A DNA stretch of 64,000 nucleotides from an uncultured Bacteroidota bacterium (GTDB lineage: Bacteria > Bacteroidota > Bacteroidia > B-17B0 > Aurantibacillaceae). Both the position numbers and the translations under genes were made by a program. The DNA lies in NCBI GenBank assembly GCA_937873155.1, contig CALMVZ010000035.1, positions 1 to 64,000 on the forward strand. Direction: 5' to 3'. The notes below the pieces were generated by a model, which saw only the letters and a program-made list of their open reading frames with translations, made no database searches and was not told the origin of the DNA. Shown here piece after piece: positions 9,021 to 16,928 of this stretch; the first letter of the stretch is position 1; every line of letters starts with the position of its first letter.

Positions 9021-9263
9021 ATGAAAACAATAATTTTAGCAGCCACAGCGCTGATCCTCGCGGGAACGACCACATCGTGCAAAAAGGATTATGTTTGCAA
9101 ATGCTCCAAGACCTATACAACCGGCAGTGGTAGTTCTACTTCTGATTATTCAACTTATACTTATAAAGAGAACAGAAAAAGAGCTGAAGACCGCTGCAAT
9201 GAGAACGCCAGCACAGGAACCGATCTTTTTGGTGACTACAGTATAAACTGTGCGATCCAATAA
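9021..9263 (+). CDS. small Cys-rich lipoprotein (CKKDY family, copy 1)
   Basis: 80 residues with a lipoprotein signal (lipobox TTSC, Cys20) and a mature part beginning CKKDYVCKCSKTYTT. Further cysteines lie near residues 59 and 77, so disulphides are possible in the periplasm. The Thr/Ser/Gly-rich middle is followed by KENRKRAEDRCNEN. The protein at 10182-10445 is a diverged paralogue with the same CKKDY-C-C start and a KYAREKC segment in place of RAEDRC. No function is known. Confidence 0.7.
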   Translation: MKTIILAATALILAGTTTSCKKDYVCKCSKTYTTGSGSSTSDYSTYTYKENRKRAEDRCNENASTGTDLFGDYSINCAIQ

Positions 9264-9437
9264 TAAAAGATATGTTTAGTGGGGTTGTTGATCACCGCTT
9301 TGTCAGGTTGGCATTACGGACATTCAGAAATATGGATATTTCCCAACCTTCTGTCCATAACCAACGAAATGGTAGGCGAGTCTGTTATCCGTTGAACGGT
9401 CGTTAATTAATTCCACTAAACGTTCTTAAACTTTTTG

Positions 9438-9764
9438 ATGCATTTGTTTTATTTAGCCACTTCCCTTTTTGTGATCACAACTTTAATGGGAATGCATCTT
9501 TCTTCCTGCGTTTTCCTCGAAAGGAATAAACCGTGGTGGGTAATTATTTTTCACGGTATTTTAAGTATCACGGCATTTACTATTTTAATTACTCAATATC
9601 CTGAAACGATCATGAGTATTTTTTTATTCTTTCTCGCTACCGGATTCGGGATTTGTTTACTTTATCAACATATTACCGGCCGGCCTTTCACAAAATGGTT
9701 CTGTTTCGCACATGCTGTTCTTTCTATTGCGGGATGTGTATTTCTTATAAGATTTGTACTATGA
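9438..9764 (+). CDS. hypothetical small membrane protein (108 aa)
   Basis: 108 residues from the ATG at 9438 (a TTG three bases earlier is in frame). Four hydrophobic helices cover most of the chain (about 3-22, 34-50, 57-76 and 88-107), with short loops such as LERNKPWW and ITGRPFTKW. I do not recognise a family. Upstream, at 9341-9368, a poor match to the ECF promoter motif of this window is seen but it is 73 bases from the start. Confidence 0.6.
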   Translation: MHLFYLATSLFVITTLMGMHLSSCVFLERNKPWWVIIFHGILSITAFTILITQYPETIMSIFLFFLATGFGICLLYQHITGRPFTKWFCFAHAVLSIAGCVFLIRFVL

Positions 9765-9784
9765 TCAGAAGTAACGGGATTTCC

Positions 9785-9846
9785 TTCTCCTTGAGGAGAA
9801 GTTGTCTGCCAAAGGCAGACAAATGAGGTCACAGTAGGAAGCTGCC
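9785..9846 (+). repeat. REP-like element, copy 2
   Basis: Two perfect hairpins in series: TTCTCCTTGAGGAGAA (9785-9800) and GTCTGCCAAAGGCAGAC (9804-9820), then the tail AAATGAGGTCACAGTAGGAAG, shared with copy 1. Confidence 0.75.
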
Positions 9847-9955
9847 CCCATATATATCTTCGAAGATATCACTTTCTTGAAGCAACATTTTTTTCCAATG
9901 ACCTAACCCGCTACACATGGCTATGTATTTAGTGAAGTGAGTAGAATTTACGGTT

Positions 9956-10006
9956 ACCCTTCTCCCTGTGGGAGAAGGTGTCTGCCTGGGCAGACGGATG
10001 AGGGTT
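9956..10006 (+). repeat. REP-like element, copy 3
   Basis: Hairpins TTCTCCCTGTGGGAGAA (9960-9976) and GTCTGCCTGGGCAGAC (9980-9995), followed by GGATGAGGGTT. It is the inverted partner of the copy at 10091-10138. Confidence 0.75.
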
Positions 10007-10090
10007 AAAAAAGAAACAGTTTAACCGTAAAAGCAATCGTCTCAAAACCTGTTCAGAAGAGTTCGGTCAATCTCATCGGCATTCCTTTTC

Positions 10091-10138
10091 AAACCCTCAC
10101 CCGTCCGCAAGCGGACACCCTCTCCCACAGGGAGAGGG
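10091..10138 (-). repeat. REP-like element, copy 4 (inverted)
   Basis: Read on the minus strand it has the same order as copies 2 and 3: a CCCTCTCC/GGAGAGGG hairpin (10118-10138), a GTCCGC/GCGGAC hairpin (10103-10116) and GGGTGAGGGTTT. It ends 44 bases before the next lipoprotein start. Confidence 0.75.
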
Positions 10139-10181
10139 AAAATGTTGATCCTTTTAGTATCTTAGCTTCAAAATCATACAA

Positions 10182-10445
10182 ATGAAAAATCTTATCCTCC
10201 TGGCTTTTGCCGTAACATTCATTACTTCTTGCAAAAAAGATTATACCTGCACTTGTACAAATTCAACAGTTACAACAACCAGTTCAGGACCTGTACACTC
10301 AAGCGGTGAATCAACCATGAAATTCTCTAAAGTGAGTAAAAAATATGCGAGAGAGAAATGTATATCAACCACTGATGTTCAAACTACAGGAAGTGGCGTT
10401 AATGAAGTAAAAGTTGAGAAGATCAGCGGCTGTGTGCTGAGTTAA
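10182..10445 (+). CDS. small Cys-rich lipoprotein (CKKDY family, copy 2)
   Basis: 87 residues with signal peptide and lipobox ITSC (Cys17), then CKKDYTCTCTNSTV. It is a paralogue of the protein at 9021-9263: both have the CKKDY(V/T)C(K/T)C start, a Ser/Thr-rich middle, a basic segment before a Cys (KKYAREKC) and a last Cys near the C terminus. A signal-like TAGTATCTTAG precedes it. The amidohydrolase gene starts 9 bases after its stop, so they may share a transcript. Function is unknown. Confidence 0.7.
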   Translation: MKNLILLAFAVTFITSCKKDYTCTCTNSTVTTTSSGPVHSSGESTMKFSKVSKKYAREKCISTTDVQTTGSGVNEVKVEKISGCVLS

Positions 10446-10454
10446 CTTTAAGAT

Positions 10455-11597
10455 ATGAAAAAACTTATTTTATACTTTACTCTTCTGATCTTAGTTTCAT
10501 GTTCTCCTAAACGTGAGAATGTAACTGTTATTAGTGATGTGGGGATCTTTGATGGCAATACCTATAAGCCAAATATGCATCTTGCTTTCGACAGTGATGG
10601 TATTATTGAGATCAGCAGTGAGCCTATTGAATTTAAAGGCGCAACGGTCATCGATGGCAAAGGAAAAACAATTATACCCCCACTCCTTAACGCACATGTG
10701 CACGCCTGGAACAAAGGTCATTTAAAAGAAGCCCAGGATGCCGGTGTCTTTGCATTATTAGATATGCACAATACTGATGAAACTGCAAAGGCGATGAGAG
10801 ATCTAAGAAATCATATCGTATACGCACATTATTATTCCTCAGGTCCGGGTGCTACTGTTCCGGGCGGACACGGTACTGAATATGGTTTTTATGTGCCGAC
10901 TATAAACGATTCGGTTTCTCCAGAAAAATTCACTTTAGACAGGATCAAAAATGGCGCGGATTATATAAAGATACTCCGTGAACCAATAATGAATACTATT
11001 GATTTTAAACAAACTGATGAAGTAATTAGAACTGCTCATGCCGGTAAAAAATTAGTTGTAGCGCATGTTTCATTTCCGGAGGATGCTGCAAGGTTAGGCG
11101 CTCAACAGATCGACGGTTTTGCGCATCTTTGGTTCAGTAAACCAAGAGCTAATGCAGGACAATGGGATAGTATCTTAAAAAGTAAAGCTTTTGTGATCCC
11201 TACCCTATATGTAACCAAAAAAGTATTGGAAGAATGGGAACAACGTCCATGGAGAGATGAATGGCTGGAGTTTGAAGATGTTTTGAAAGAAGTAAAACTG
11301 GCGTATGATAAAGGCATGATCATTCTAGCAGGGACAGATGCACCGAATAATGATTTTAATTTCGGAACTGATCTTTATGAAGAACTTAAATTATTATCGA
11401 AGGCCGGCATCCCGAATATAGATGTACTAAAAGCCGCAACAACAAACATCAGCACCTGTTTTAAATTAAAAGAGTTTGGCGTATTAGAAAAAGGAAAGCC
11501 CGCAAGTTTTATTTTAATTCATGGAAATCCCCTGAACAACATCAATGATATTGAAAAGATGGAACAGATCTGGAAATTGGGAAGGGAGATAAAGTAA
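10455..11597 (+). CDS. amidohydrolase family lipoprotein
   Basis: 380 residues with a lipoprotein signal (LVSCS, Cys16). The metal-dependent amidohydrolase (TIM-barrel) ligands can be followed: HVH (His81, His83), Lys in DYIKIL as the bridging carbamylated lysine, His in VVAHV, His in GFAHLW, and Asp in LAGTDAP. Small flanking beta strands at both ends (VGIFDG..., GKPASFILIHGNPL) form the typical composite domain. It resembles the imidazolonepropionase/prolidase-like branch; the substrate is unknown. Lipid anchoring suggests action on a periplasmic or external amide. It follows the small lipoprotein by 9 bases. Confidence 0.85.
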   Translation: MKKLILYFTLLILVSCSPKRENVTVISDVGIFDGNTYKPNMHLAFDSDGIIEISSEPIEFKGATVIDGKGKTIIPPLLNAHVHAWNKGHLKEAQDAGVFALLDMHNTDETAKAMRDLRNHIVYAHYYSSGPGATVPGGHGTEYGFYVPTINDSVSPEKFTLDRIKNGADYIKILREPIMNTIDFKQTDEVIRTAHAGKKLVVAHVSFPEDAARLGAQQIDGFAHLWFSKPRANAGQWDSILKSKAFVIPTLYVTKKVLEEWEQRPWRDEWLEFEDVLKEVKLAYDKGMIILAGTDAPNNDFNFGTDLYEELKLLSKAGIPNIDVLKAATTNISTCFKLKEFGVLEKGKPASFILIHGNPLNNINDIEKMEQIWKLGREIK

Positions 11598-11694
11598 ATT
11601 TGCCAATGAGTCGATTGGGCAATGTGATAATGAATTAGGTTACGATTTTCATTTTTACCCGATTATAGCTATCGGGCCGTGCTAACGAGCAATT

Positions 11695-13209
11695 TTATTT
11701 ATTCATTACTCGACTTATACGTTTAAGTTTTTCAATTACTTCTGAAGCGCTTCCTTTAAACTCCTCTTTAGCTGTTTCTTCTTCTTCAGCTATCCAAGTT
11801 TTGACTTCATTTAGTAAGTTCTTTTTAGCAATTCTTCTTTTTTGCTTTTCATTTATCATTAATACTTCTTTTACTTTATCCTCAAATCTTTTAGGATAAT
11901 ATTTTTCAAAATCATGTTCAGTAAATTGGTTAAAATTAGATTTATCCCAGCCACTTTTTGAATAAGTTTCTTTCATTTTAGTAATTATCTTATCTTCCTC
12001 CTCTCCTGAATCTATTAGCACCCAAACTTTATTTTTGTAAGTAGGTTCTAGATGTAAGAACACAAACAATTTATTAAAATCATCAAATTTTGGTTCAATA
12101 TTAGATGAGCCTCCCGCAGAAAATGTTTTAATTTTTCCTTTTAATGGTTTAACGAACCAGTCAATAAAATAATCCCTTATTAGAACTTCCGCCGAAGACT
12201 CTTCTAAAAACAACCAACCTTTCCATAAATCAAAATCAAAGAAATCATAACCTAAATCCTCCAATACTTCTCTTCTAACATTTGAGTCATCCGGAATTTC
12301 TGTTAATTTTGAAATAAACAAGTTCGGTCTTTCATTATCTCTTTCGTCATTTGAAACCTTAAATACCTTTGAGTTTTTCACACCACCTAAATATTTCATT
12401 ACAATATTTGAATGTGTAGAAATAAAAAATTGATTTGTTGTTGATTTTTCAATAATTAAATTTAAAAGAGCCTTTAGTGCTTTAGGATGAATATCGTTCT
12501 CAGGTTCTTCTATTAGAAATATTTTATTTTCTGCGACGCATAAATCTGCGATAAGTCCAACTATATTTACAACTCCTTCTCCCATAGCTGTTAAAGGAAT
12601 ATGTTCTAAATTATGAACATAATAAACAGCTTGCTTTCCTGCTCCTTTTGCAATCGTTGAAATCTCAAATCCTAATATGTTTTTACAAGCATCAACATAT
12701 TGTTTATTTGCAGGTTGAAATTGCGGTGTAACTAATCTATCTATTTTTGAGTAAAGATTGCTAAAATTACCAGAAACGGAATTAGCATTATCTTCATTGA
12801 TGTTGTCATTATATTGAACGGATTTTCTTTTAGACAAATATGGGTAAATTAAATTATAAGGTTCAGTTTCTGGTATTCTTTGAAAACCACCGGTACTTCC
12901 ATTCAAAAAATAATGCGTTCTGTTTGTTCCTTTTAATGTCATATAAAGCCTAACACTAGAATTATTAACCTGAATGTAGGGCGGATGCCCCCCTTCAATG
13001 AATAATTCAATTTCACCCTCACTTCGCTTAATTGTAATATCATTAACATTAAGCGCTTTTTCTCTCTGAAGTAAAAAAATTGAGTTTAATATAGTAGACT
13101 TTCCTGAATTATTAGATCCAATAAAAATATTGATATTTCTTGAAAGTTCTTTTTTACCTAAATTTTTATAGCCTCTAACGTTTCTTAAATCTATACCTGT
13201 TATTTTCAT
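11695..13209 (-). CDS. OLD-family ATPase with C-terminal TOPRIM-like region
   Basis: 504 residues. The N-terminal ABC-type ATPase has Walker A GSNNSGKST (about residues 31-39), Walker B IFLIEEPENDIHP and the switch FISTHSN. The C-terminal third looks like a TOPRIM nuclease domain: LFLEESSAEVLI for the catalytic glutamate strand and VWVLIDSGEEEDKI for the acidic motif, the latter not a standard DxD. This matches OLD-family overcoming-lysogenization-defect proteins and GajA. No UvrD-like or GajB partner lies nearby, so it would be a stand-alone (class 1) form. The gene is visibly more A+T-rich than its neighbours and starts only about 15 bases behind the terminator of dnaK. Anti-phage or DNA-processing roles are possible; none is shown. 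Confidence 0.82.
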   Translation of the reverse strand: MKITGIDLRNVRGYKNLGKKELSRNINIFIGSNNSGKSTILNSIFLLQREKALNVNDITIKRSEGEIELFIEGGHPPYIQVNNSSVRLYMTLKGTNRTHYFLNGSTGGFQRIPETEPYNLIYPYLSKRKSVQYNDNINEDNANSVSGNFSNLYSKIDRLVTPQFQPANKQYVDACKNILGFEISTIAKGAGKQAVYYVHNLEHIPLTAMGEGVVNIVGLIADLCVAENKIFLIEEPENDIHPKALKALLNLIIEKSTTNQFFISTHSNIVMKYLGGVKNSKVFKVSNDERDNERPNLFISKLTEIPDDSNVRREVLEDLGYDFFDFDLWKGWLFLEESSAEVLIRDYFIDWFVKPLKGKIKTFSAGGSSNIEPKFDDFNKLFVFLHLEPTYKNKVWVLIDSGEEEDKIITKMKETYSKSGWDKSNFNQFTEHDFEKYYPKRFEDKVKEVLMINEKQKRRIAKKNLLNEVKTWIAEEEETAKEEFKGSASEVIEKLKRISRVMNK

Positions 13210-13223
13210 TCTGCTATTTTAAC

Positions 13224-13258
13224 AAAAAAAACCGGTACTTCAATTAAAGTACCGGTTC
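13224..13258 (-). terminator. intrinsic terminator of dnaK
   Basis: Read on the minus strand, an 11-base perfect stem (AACCGGTACTT and its complement, 13230-13257) is followed by a run of seven to eight T (13224-13230). It lies 142 bases after the dnaK stop and immediately before the OLD gene. Confidence 0.85.
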
Positions 13259-13293
13259 CATAAATTTATTTTTTCTATTTGCTGCCTCAAGCA

Positions 13294-13314
13294 GATCCTG
13301 AAACAAGTTCAGGA
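13294..13314. repeat. REP-like palindrome ATCCTGAA...TTCAGGAT
   Basis: An 8-base perfect inverted repeat with a 5-base loop (ACAAG). It is one of three different palindromes lined up between the dnaK stop and its terminator. Confidence 0.6.
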
Positions 13315-13347
13315 TGACCTGCTGTCTATCATCAGCGTTGCATTGTC

Positions 13348-13367
13348 ATTCTGACGAAAGTCAGAAT
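13348..13367. repeat. REP-like palindrome ATTCTGAC...GTCAGAAT
   Basis: An inverted repeat with arms ATTCTGAC and GTCAGAAT and a four-base loop. It is a second type of intergenic palindrome in the dnaK 3' region. Confidence 0.6.
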
Positions 13368-13370
13368 CCC

Positions 13371-13405
13371 AAGTAAGATGCCGGCCAAGCCGGCTAATCT
13401 TACTT
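13371..13405 (-). repeat. hairpin overlapping the dnaK stop codon
   Basis: Outer arms AAGTAAGAT (13371-13379) and ATCTTACTT (13397-13405) enclose a GC-rich inner stem GCCGGC/GCCGGC (13380-13394, loop CAA). The dnaK stop (13400-13402) lies inside the outer arm, so the last codons and the stop would be paired in the mRNA. Confidence 0.7.
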
Positions 13406-15316
13406 GACCTCTTCGTAATTCACATCCTGAACATTATCACCACTGCTTTGGTTATTGTTGGTGTTGTCCTGGTCTGTGTTTTGAGTGGTGTCGCCGCCTT
13501 CTTTTTTCTGATCGTTCATGGCTGCATGCATTTCCTGTGAAGCGGCCTGCCATGCTGCGTTCATTGCTGTCATTGCTGTATCTACTTTAGAGATATCTTT
13601 TGCGCCGTGAGCGGCTTTCAGATCTGCTAAAGCAGTTTCAATGGTTCCTTTTTTATCAGCAGGCAATTTATCACCGTATTCTTTCAGTTGCTTTTCAGTC
13701 TGGAAGATCATCTGGTCAGCCTGGTTCAGTTTTTCCACTTCTTCTTTAGCCTTTGCATCAGCATCAGCATTTGCTTCTGCCTCACGCTTCATACGGTCGA
13801 TCTCTTCTTTACTTAATCCTGAAGAAGCTTCGATACGGATGTTTTGAGCTTTTCCTGTTGCTTTATCTTTTGCAGATACGTTCAGGATACCGTTCGCATC
13901 AATATCAAATGTTACTTCGATCTGAGGCACTCCACGCGGAGCCGGCATGATACCATCTAAGTTAAACTGACCAATTGTTCTGTTATCTTTTGCCATCGGG
14001 CGCTCACCCTGCAATACATGTAATTGTACACTTGGCTGGTTATCGCTCGCGGTTGAGAAGGTTTCAGTTTTCTTGCTCGGGATAGTTGTATTCGCTTCAA
14101 TTAATTTAGTGAACACACCACCGTAAGTTTCGATACCTAAGCTCAGAGGAGTTACGTCTAACAAGAGGACGTCTTTTACTTCGCCGGTTAATACACCACC
14201 CTGGATCGCTGCACCAATTGCAACTACTTCATCCGGGTTAACACCTTTGCTAGGCGCTTTTCCAAAGAATTTTTCTACAGCAGCCTGTACAGCAGGGATA
14301 CGTGTTGAACCTCCTACTAAAATGATCTCATCAATATCAGAGTTTGATAAACCTGCATTTTTCATTGCTGATTTACAAGGCTCGATAGTACGCTGGATCA
14401 ATTTATCTGCTAACTGTTCGAATTTTGCACGGGTCAATGATTTCACTAAGTGTTTAGGGATTCCATTTACCGGCATGATGTATGGTAAGTTGATCTCTGA
14501 TGTTGTTGTGCTTGATAATTCGATCTTCGCTTTTTCAGCAGCTTCTTTCAAACGCTGTAAAGCCATCGGGTCCTGGCGCAAGTCAATACCTTCATCTTTT
14601 TTGAATTCATCAGCTAACCAATCAATGATCACCTGGTCGAAGTCATCACCACCTAAGTGTGTATCACCATCAGTAGATTTTACTTCGAATACACCATCAC
14701 CTAATTCAAGAACTGAAACGTCATGTGTACCACCACCGCAGTCGAACACAACAATTTTCATGTCCTTCCCTTTTTTATCCATACCATAAGCTAATGCAGC
14801 CGCAGTTGGTTCGTTGATGATACGTTTTACTTTTAAGCCTGCGATCTCGCCCGCTTCTTTTGTAGCCTGGCGTTGTGAGTCGTTAAAGTAAGCCGGTACA
14901 GTGATAACTGCTTCGGTTACTTCTTGCCCTAAATAATCTTCAGCTGTTTTTTTCATTTTTTGTAAAATGATAGCTGAAATTTCCTGCGGCGTATATTTTC
15001 TGTCGTCGATCTGTACACGTGGTGTATTGTTATCGCCTTTTACTACTGCGTAAGGTACACGGGTCACTTCACCTGATATTTCATCAAATGTATGTCCCAT
15101 GAAACGTTTAATTGAATAAACGGTTTTCTTAGGGTTAGTAATGGCCTGGCGCTTTGCAGGATCTCCTACTTTACGCTCGCCGCCTTCAACAAACGCTACA
15201 ACCGATGGCGTTGTTCTTTTTCCTTCATTGTTCGCGATCACTACTGATTCGCTGCCTTCCATAACTGCCACACAGCTATTGGTTGTTCCAAGGTCTATTC
15301 CGATTATTTTTCCCAT
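13400..15316 (-). CDS. dnaK: chaperone protein DnaK (Hsp70)
   Basis: A full-length 638-residue Hsp70. The ATPase domain opens with [20 protein letters not shown] and carries the phosphate-2 loop [15 protein letters not shown] and the adenosine motif [13 protein letters not shown]. The substrate-binding domain is recognised by [17 protein letters not shown], and the C-terminal lid ends in a Gln/Asn/Asp-rich tail and NYEEVK rather than EEVD. It refolds and holds unfolded cytosolic proteins with DnaJ and GrpE, neither of which is in the window. The ATG at 15316 is the family start. A perfect 15-base palindrome at 15446-15460 may be an operator, and the 3' end has a hairpin on the stop followed by two palindromes and a terminator. 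Confidence 0.98.
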   Translation of the reverse strand: MGKIIGIDLGTTNSCVAVMEGSESVVIANNEGKRTTPSVVAFVEGGERKVGDPAKRQAITNPKKTVYSIKRFMGHTFDEISGEVTRVPYAVVKGDNNTPRVQIDDRKYTPQEISAIILQKMKKTAEDYLGQEVTEAVITVPAYFNDSQRQATKEAGEIAGLKVKRIINEPTAAALAYGMDKKGKDMKIVVFDCGGGTHDVSVLELGDGVFEVKSTDGDTHLGGDDFDQVIIDWLADEFKKDEGIDLRQDPMALQRLKEAAEKAKIELSSTTTSEINLPYIMPVNGIPKHLVKSLTRAKFEQLADKLIQRTIEPCKSAMKNAGLSNSDIDEIILVGGSTRIPAVQAAVEKFFGKAPSKGVNPDEVVAIGAAIQGGVLTGEVKDVLLLDVTPLSLGIETYGGVFTKLIEANTTIPSKKTETFSTASDNQPSVQLHVLQGERPMAKDNRTIGQFNLDGIMPAPRGVPQIEVTFDIDANGILNVSAKDKATGKAQNIRIEASSGLSKEEIDRMKREAEANADADAKAKEEVEKLNQADQMIFQTEKQLKEYGDKLPADKKGTIETALADLKAAHGAKDISKVDTAMTAMNAAWQAASQEMHAAMNDQKKEGGDTTQNTDQDNTNNNQSSGDNVQDVNYEEVK

Positions 15317-15320
15317 GTTT

Positions 15321-15357
15321 TTAAGTTCAAAGTTTAAGGTTTAAAGTTCAAAGTTTG
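15321..15357. repeat. imperfect AAGTTCAAAGTTT direct repeats
   Basis: AAGTTCAAAGTTTAAGG is followed by a second AAGTTCAAAGTTT within 37 bases, in the dnaK leader. Low-complexity repeats of this type are common between Bacteroidota genes; an effect on expression is not evident. Confidence 0.5.
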
Positions 15358-15445
15358 CGCTTATTCCTATAAACCGTTTGTTATTTGTTTAGTTACATCC
15401 CCATTATGTCAATCATTGTGCCAAATTGTTAAAACGGGGTGTAAA

Positions 15446-15460
15446 CTGACAGGCTGTCAG
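15446..15460 (-). promoter_or_regulatory. candidate dnaK operator palindrome
   Basis: CTGACAGGCTGTCAG is a perfect palindrome about 130 bases upstream of the dnaK start. A further CTGACA lies near 15484. The position and symmetry suit a regulator dimer, but it does not match the CIRCE element and no binding protein is known here. Confidence 0.4.
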
Positions 15461-15555
15461 ACCCTAAAATAAATGCTAAATAACTGACACTAAAGCACTG
15501 GAAATAAGGGTCACTTCGACAGGCTCAGTAGCCGGATTTGTTTTTTGTATGGTGC

Positions 15556-15572
15556 CTGAACTGCCAGTTCAG
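15556..15572. repeat. palindrome CTGAACTGCCAGTTCAG
   Basis: A perfect 17-base palindrome 32 bases after the stop of the minus-strand lipoprotein gene. It could be a REP unit or part of a transcription end; there is no clear T run. Confidence 0.45.
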
Positions 15573-15603
15573 AAGTCTGCGATAGTCGAAGATAACATTA
15601 TAG

Positions 15604-16722
15604 TTAATTGCAGGTTCCGGCAAATACGGTACCGTCGCTCTTCATAAATACAAGGTTACAGTACGGAGCTGTGGTAGCCAGGTAATCGTAAGTATTAGCG
15701 TGCGGATGTTTTGGTGCATAGAAATTGGCACGGCAACTAAAGATACCGTATCCGCCATTACTGATATTTGAATAAGTTGGTTTGTCCTGCGCTATCGATG
15801 TGGAAGGCGCATTTACTTTTATAAAATCAGCGTATTCCTGCGTGGCATTGGTGAGTATGTATTCGATGTATTCTAATCTTCTCTTTAAGAAATTAGGAGG
15901 ATTACCTTTTTTGGTGAGTTCGAGGTAAATAAAATTAAAGTAATTAGCAGATGTATAAGTAAAAGCTAGTTTCTCACCGCCATCTAAATTGGTACTGCTG
16001 ATGCGTGAGAATTCATAATCAATAGTTTGTTTTATAGAATCAGTACCGCTGATGTTACAATAATCTACATAGTGCATACGGATGATACATGAGTAATCCC
16101 GTGCTTTCGGAAGCGAATAGAATGTTACGCTTCGCGGCGCGGTAGGACTGGAAAGATCGAGATAATCAGAAGGAATATTTGTGGGCGAATAAGCTACCGG
16201 ATAATACTTAGGCCCCAATGGCTGAATGATACCCGGAGTTAAGATCGGTCCGATCATACTACATGTAGAAGTGAATTCGTTTCCGGTCTTGGTATTCTGT
16301 ATCTTCAAAGTGTATTCACCGTCAGTATAAAGCTTATCATTGGTGAACCATAAACGCTGGTTAGTATTGAACGGGCCGGATTTTAACTGAATGACCGTGT
16401 CACTAAGAACGATCTCTGTTTTTAGCGGATCGCCAATTGTAGTGCCTGCAACGAGGCCTCCGAATGTACGTGTTAAAGTAACTCTTAATATTCCGGGACC
16501 ATAATTAGTTGAATCCTGGACTGTGGCCATTACAAATGCGTCGCCTTCGCCTAAAAATATCCTGTTGATACGTATATAATTCCTGTTTTGTGTTGGGTCT
16601 AAGATGGCATAAACTGAAACGGTTTCCCTGTAAGGGGCAAGAATATTAAGTTCATTCTTACAAGAATTGAAGAGCATGATAACTACTGCAAAAACGGGTA
16701 CCAGTTTTGTTGAAAAACGCAT
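15604..16722 (-). CDS. predicted lipoprotein, DUF4249-like
   Basis: 372 residues from the ATG at 16722 with lipobox FNSC (MRFSTKLVPVFAVVIMLFNSC). The frame is open to 16809, but a perfect -7 box TATCTTTG lies at 16727-16734, so the shorter form is the real one. The mature part starts KNELNILAPYRETVSVYAILDP and is mainly beta, resembling the Bacteroidota DUF4249 lipoproteins that often accompany TonB-dependent receptors; the assignment is tentative. No receptor gene is beside it. It precedes no other gene closely. Confidence 0.7.
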   Translation of the reverse strand: MRFSTKLVPVFAVVIMLFNSCKNELNILAPYRETVSVYAILDPTQNRNYIRINRIFLGEGDAFVMATVQDSTNYGPGILRVTLTRTFGGLVAGTTIGDPLKTEIVLSDTVIQLKSGPFNTNQRLWFTNDKLYTDGEYTLKIQNTKTGNEFTSTCSMIGPILTPGIIQPLGPKYYPVAYSPTNIPSDYLDLSSPTAPRSVTFYSLPKARDYSCIIRMHYVDYCNISGTDSIKQTIDYEFSRISSTNLDGGEKLAFTYTSANYFNFIYLELTKKGNPPNFLKRRLEYIEYILTNATQEYADFIKVNAPSTSIAQDKPTYSNISNGGYGIFSCRANFYAPKHPHANTYDYLATTAPYCNLVFMKSDGTVFAGTCN

Positions 16723-16726
16723 GGTG

Positions 16727-16734
16727 CAAAGATA
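16727..16734 (-). promoter_or_regulatory. -7 box TATCTTTG, near-leaderless start
   Basis: An exact match to TAnnTTTG ending 5 bases before the ATG of the DUF4249-like gene (16722). The -33 is weak. The mRNA would begin at or within a few bases of the start codon. Confidence 0.5.
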
Positions 16735-16864
16735 AGGGTTTAAATGGGAAATGTAAAAGGGATGATGGAAAATGGACTTATTTTTCAGGGAAATTATATA
16801 AGTGGTCATTTTTAACCACAGATAGCGCAGATTATTACGTTGTATGGTTGTTAAACTGAAGTTT

Positions 16865-16904
16865 ATCTGTGTTAATCTGTGTTAATCTGTGTTAATCTGT
16901 GTCG
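16865..16904. repeat. 10-base tandem repeat ATCTGTGTTA, four copies
   Basis: Three exact copies and one imperfect copy of ATCTGTGTTA lie between two minus-strand genes. An opposing ACCACAGAT motif lies at about 16814-16822. Period equals about one helical turn. Similar (T)AATCTGTG repeats are a known type of intergenic filler, so no role is assumed. Confidence 0.75.
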
Positions 16905-16928
16905 TCTGCGGCTAGGTTTTCGTGCAGT

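Larger units (their letters stand above)
9765..10181. other. repeat-filled intergenic region
   Basis: No gene is seen in these 417 bases. They hold three copies of the palindromic repeat family, the last two facing each other (9956-10006 and 10091-10138), so a transcript through here could form a long stem. The palindrome ATATCTTCGAAGATAT lies at 9854-9869. The right end has a TAGTATCTTAG box (about 10157-10168) that may serve as -7 for the next lipoprotein. Confidence 0.6.
15317..15603. other. dnaK 5' region with palindromes and direct repeats
   Basis: No gene is seen. From left to right: imperfect AGTTCAAAGTTT direct repeats directly before the dnaK ATG, a sigma-54-like element on the minus strand (15409-15423, mismatched at the -12 GC), the palindrome at 15446-15460, a second CTGACA copy (about 15484-15489), a CTTCGACAGGCTCAG repeat (15513-15527) and the palindrome at 15556-15572 just behind the next gene. 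Confidence 0.55.

Noticed and set aside
9341-9368. sixth ECF promoter motif (TCCCAACC, 16 bases, CGAA)
   Set aside because: The first half fits, but CGT is CGAA and the next start is 73 bases away, unlike the 29-30 of the other gene-linked sites.
8206-13209. defence island made of HNH and OLD genes
   Set aside because: The two genes are 3 kb apart with ordinary lipoprotein and amidohydrolase genes between them, and no restriction, methylase, toxin-antitoxin or integrase gene is nearby.
14247-14789. 180-codon plus-strand frame inside dnaK
   Set aside because: It is antisense to the conserved ATPase domain with codon choice set by DnaK; no family-like motif is seen.
15409-15423. sigma-54-like element (TGGCAC-N5-TTGA) upstream of dnaK on the minus strand
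   Set aside because: The spacing is right, but the -12 GC is changed to GA, which normally abolishes sigma-54 promoters; a chance match is more likely.
16865-16904. CRISPR-like or iteron array
   Set aside because: The 10-base units are directly joined without spacers and are of a kind common between genes; no cas or replication gene is near.
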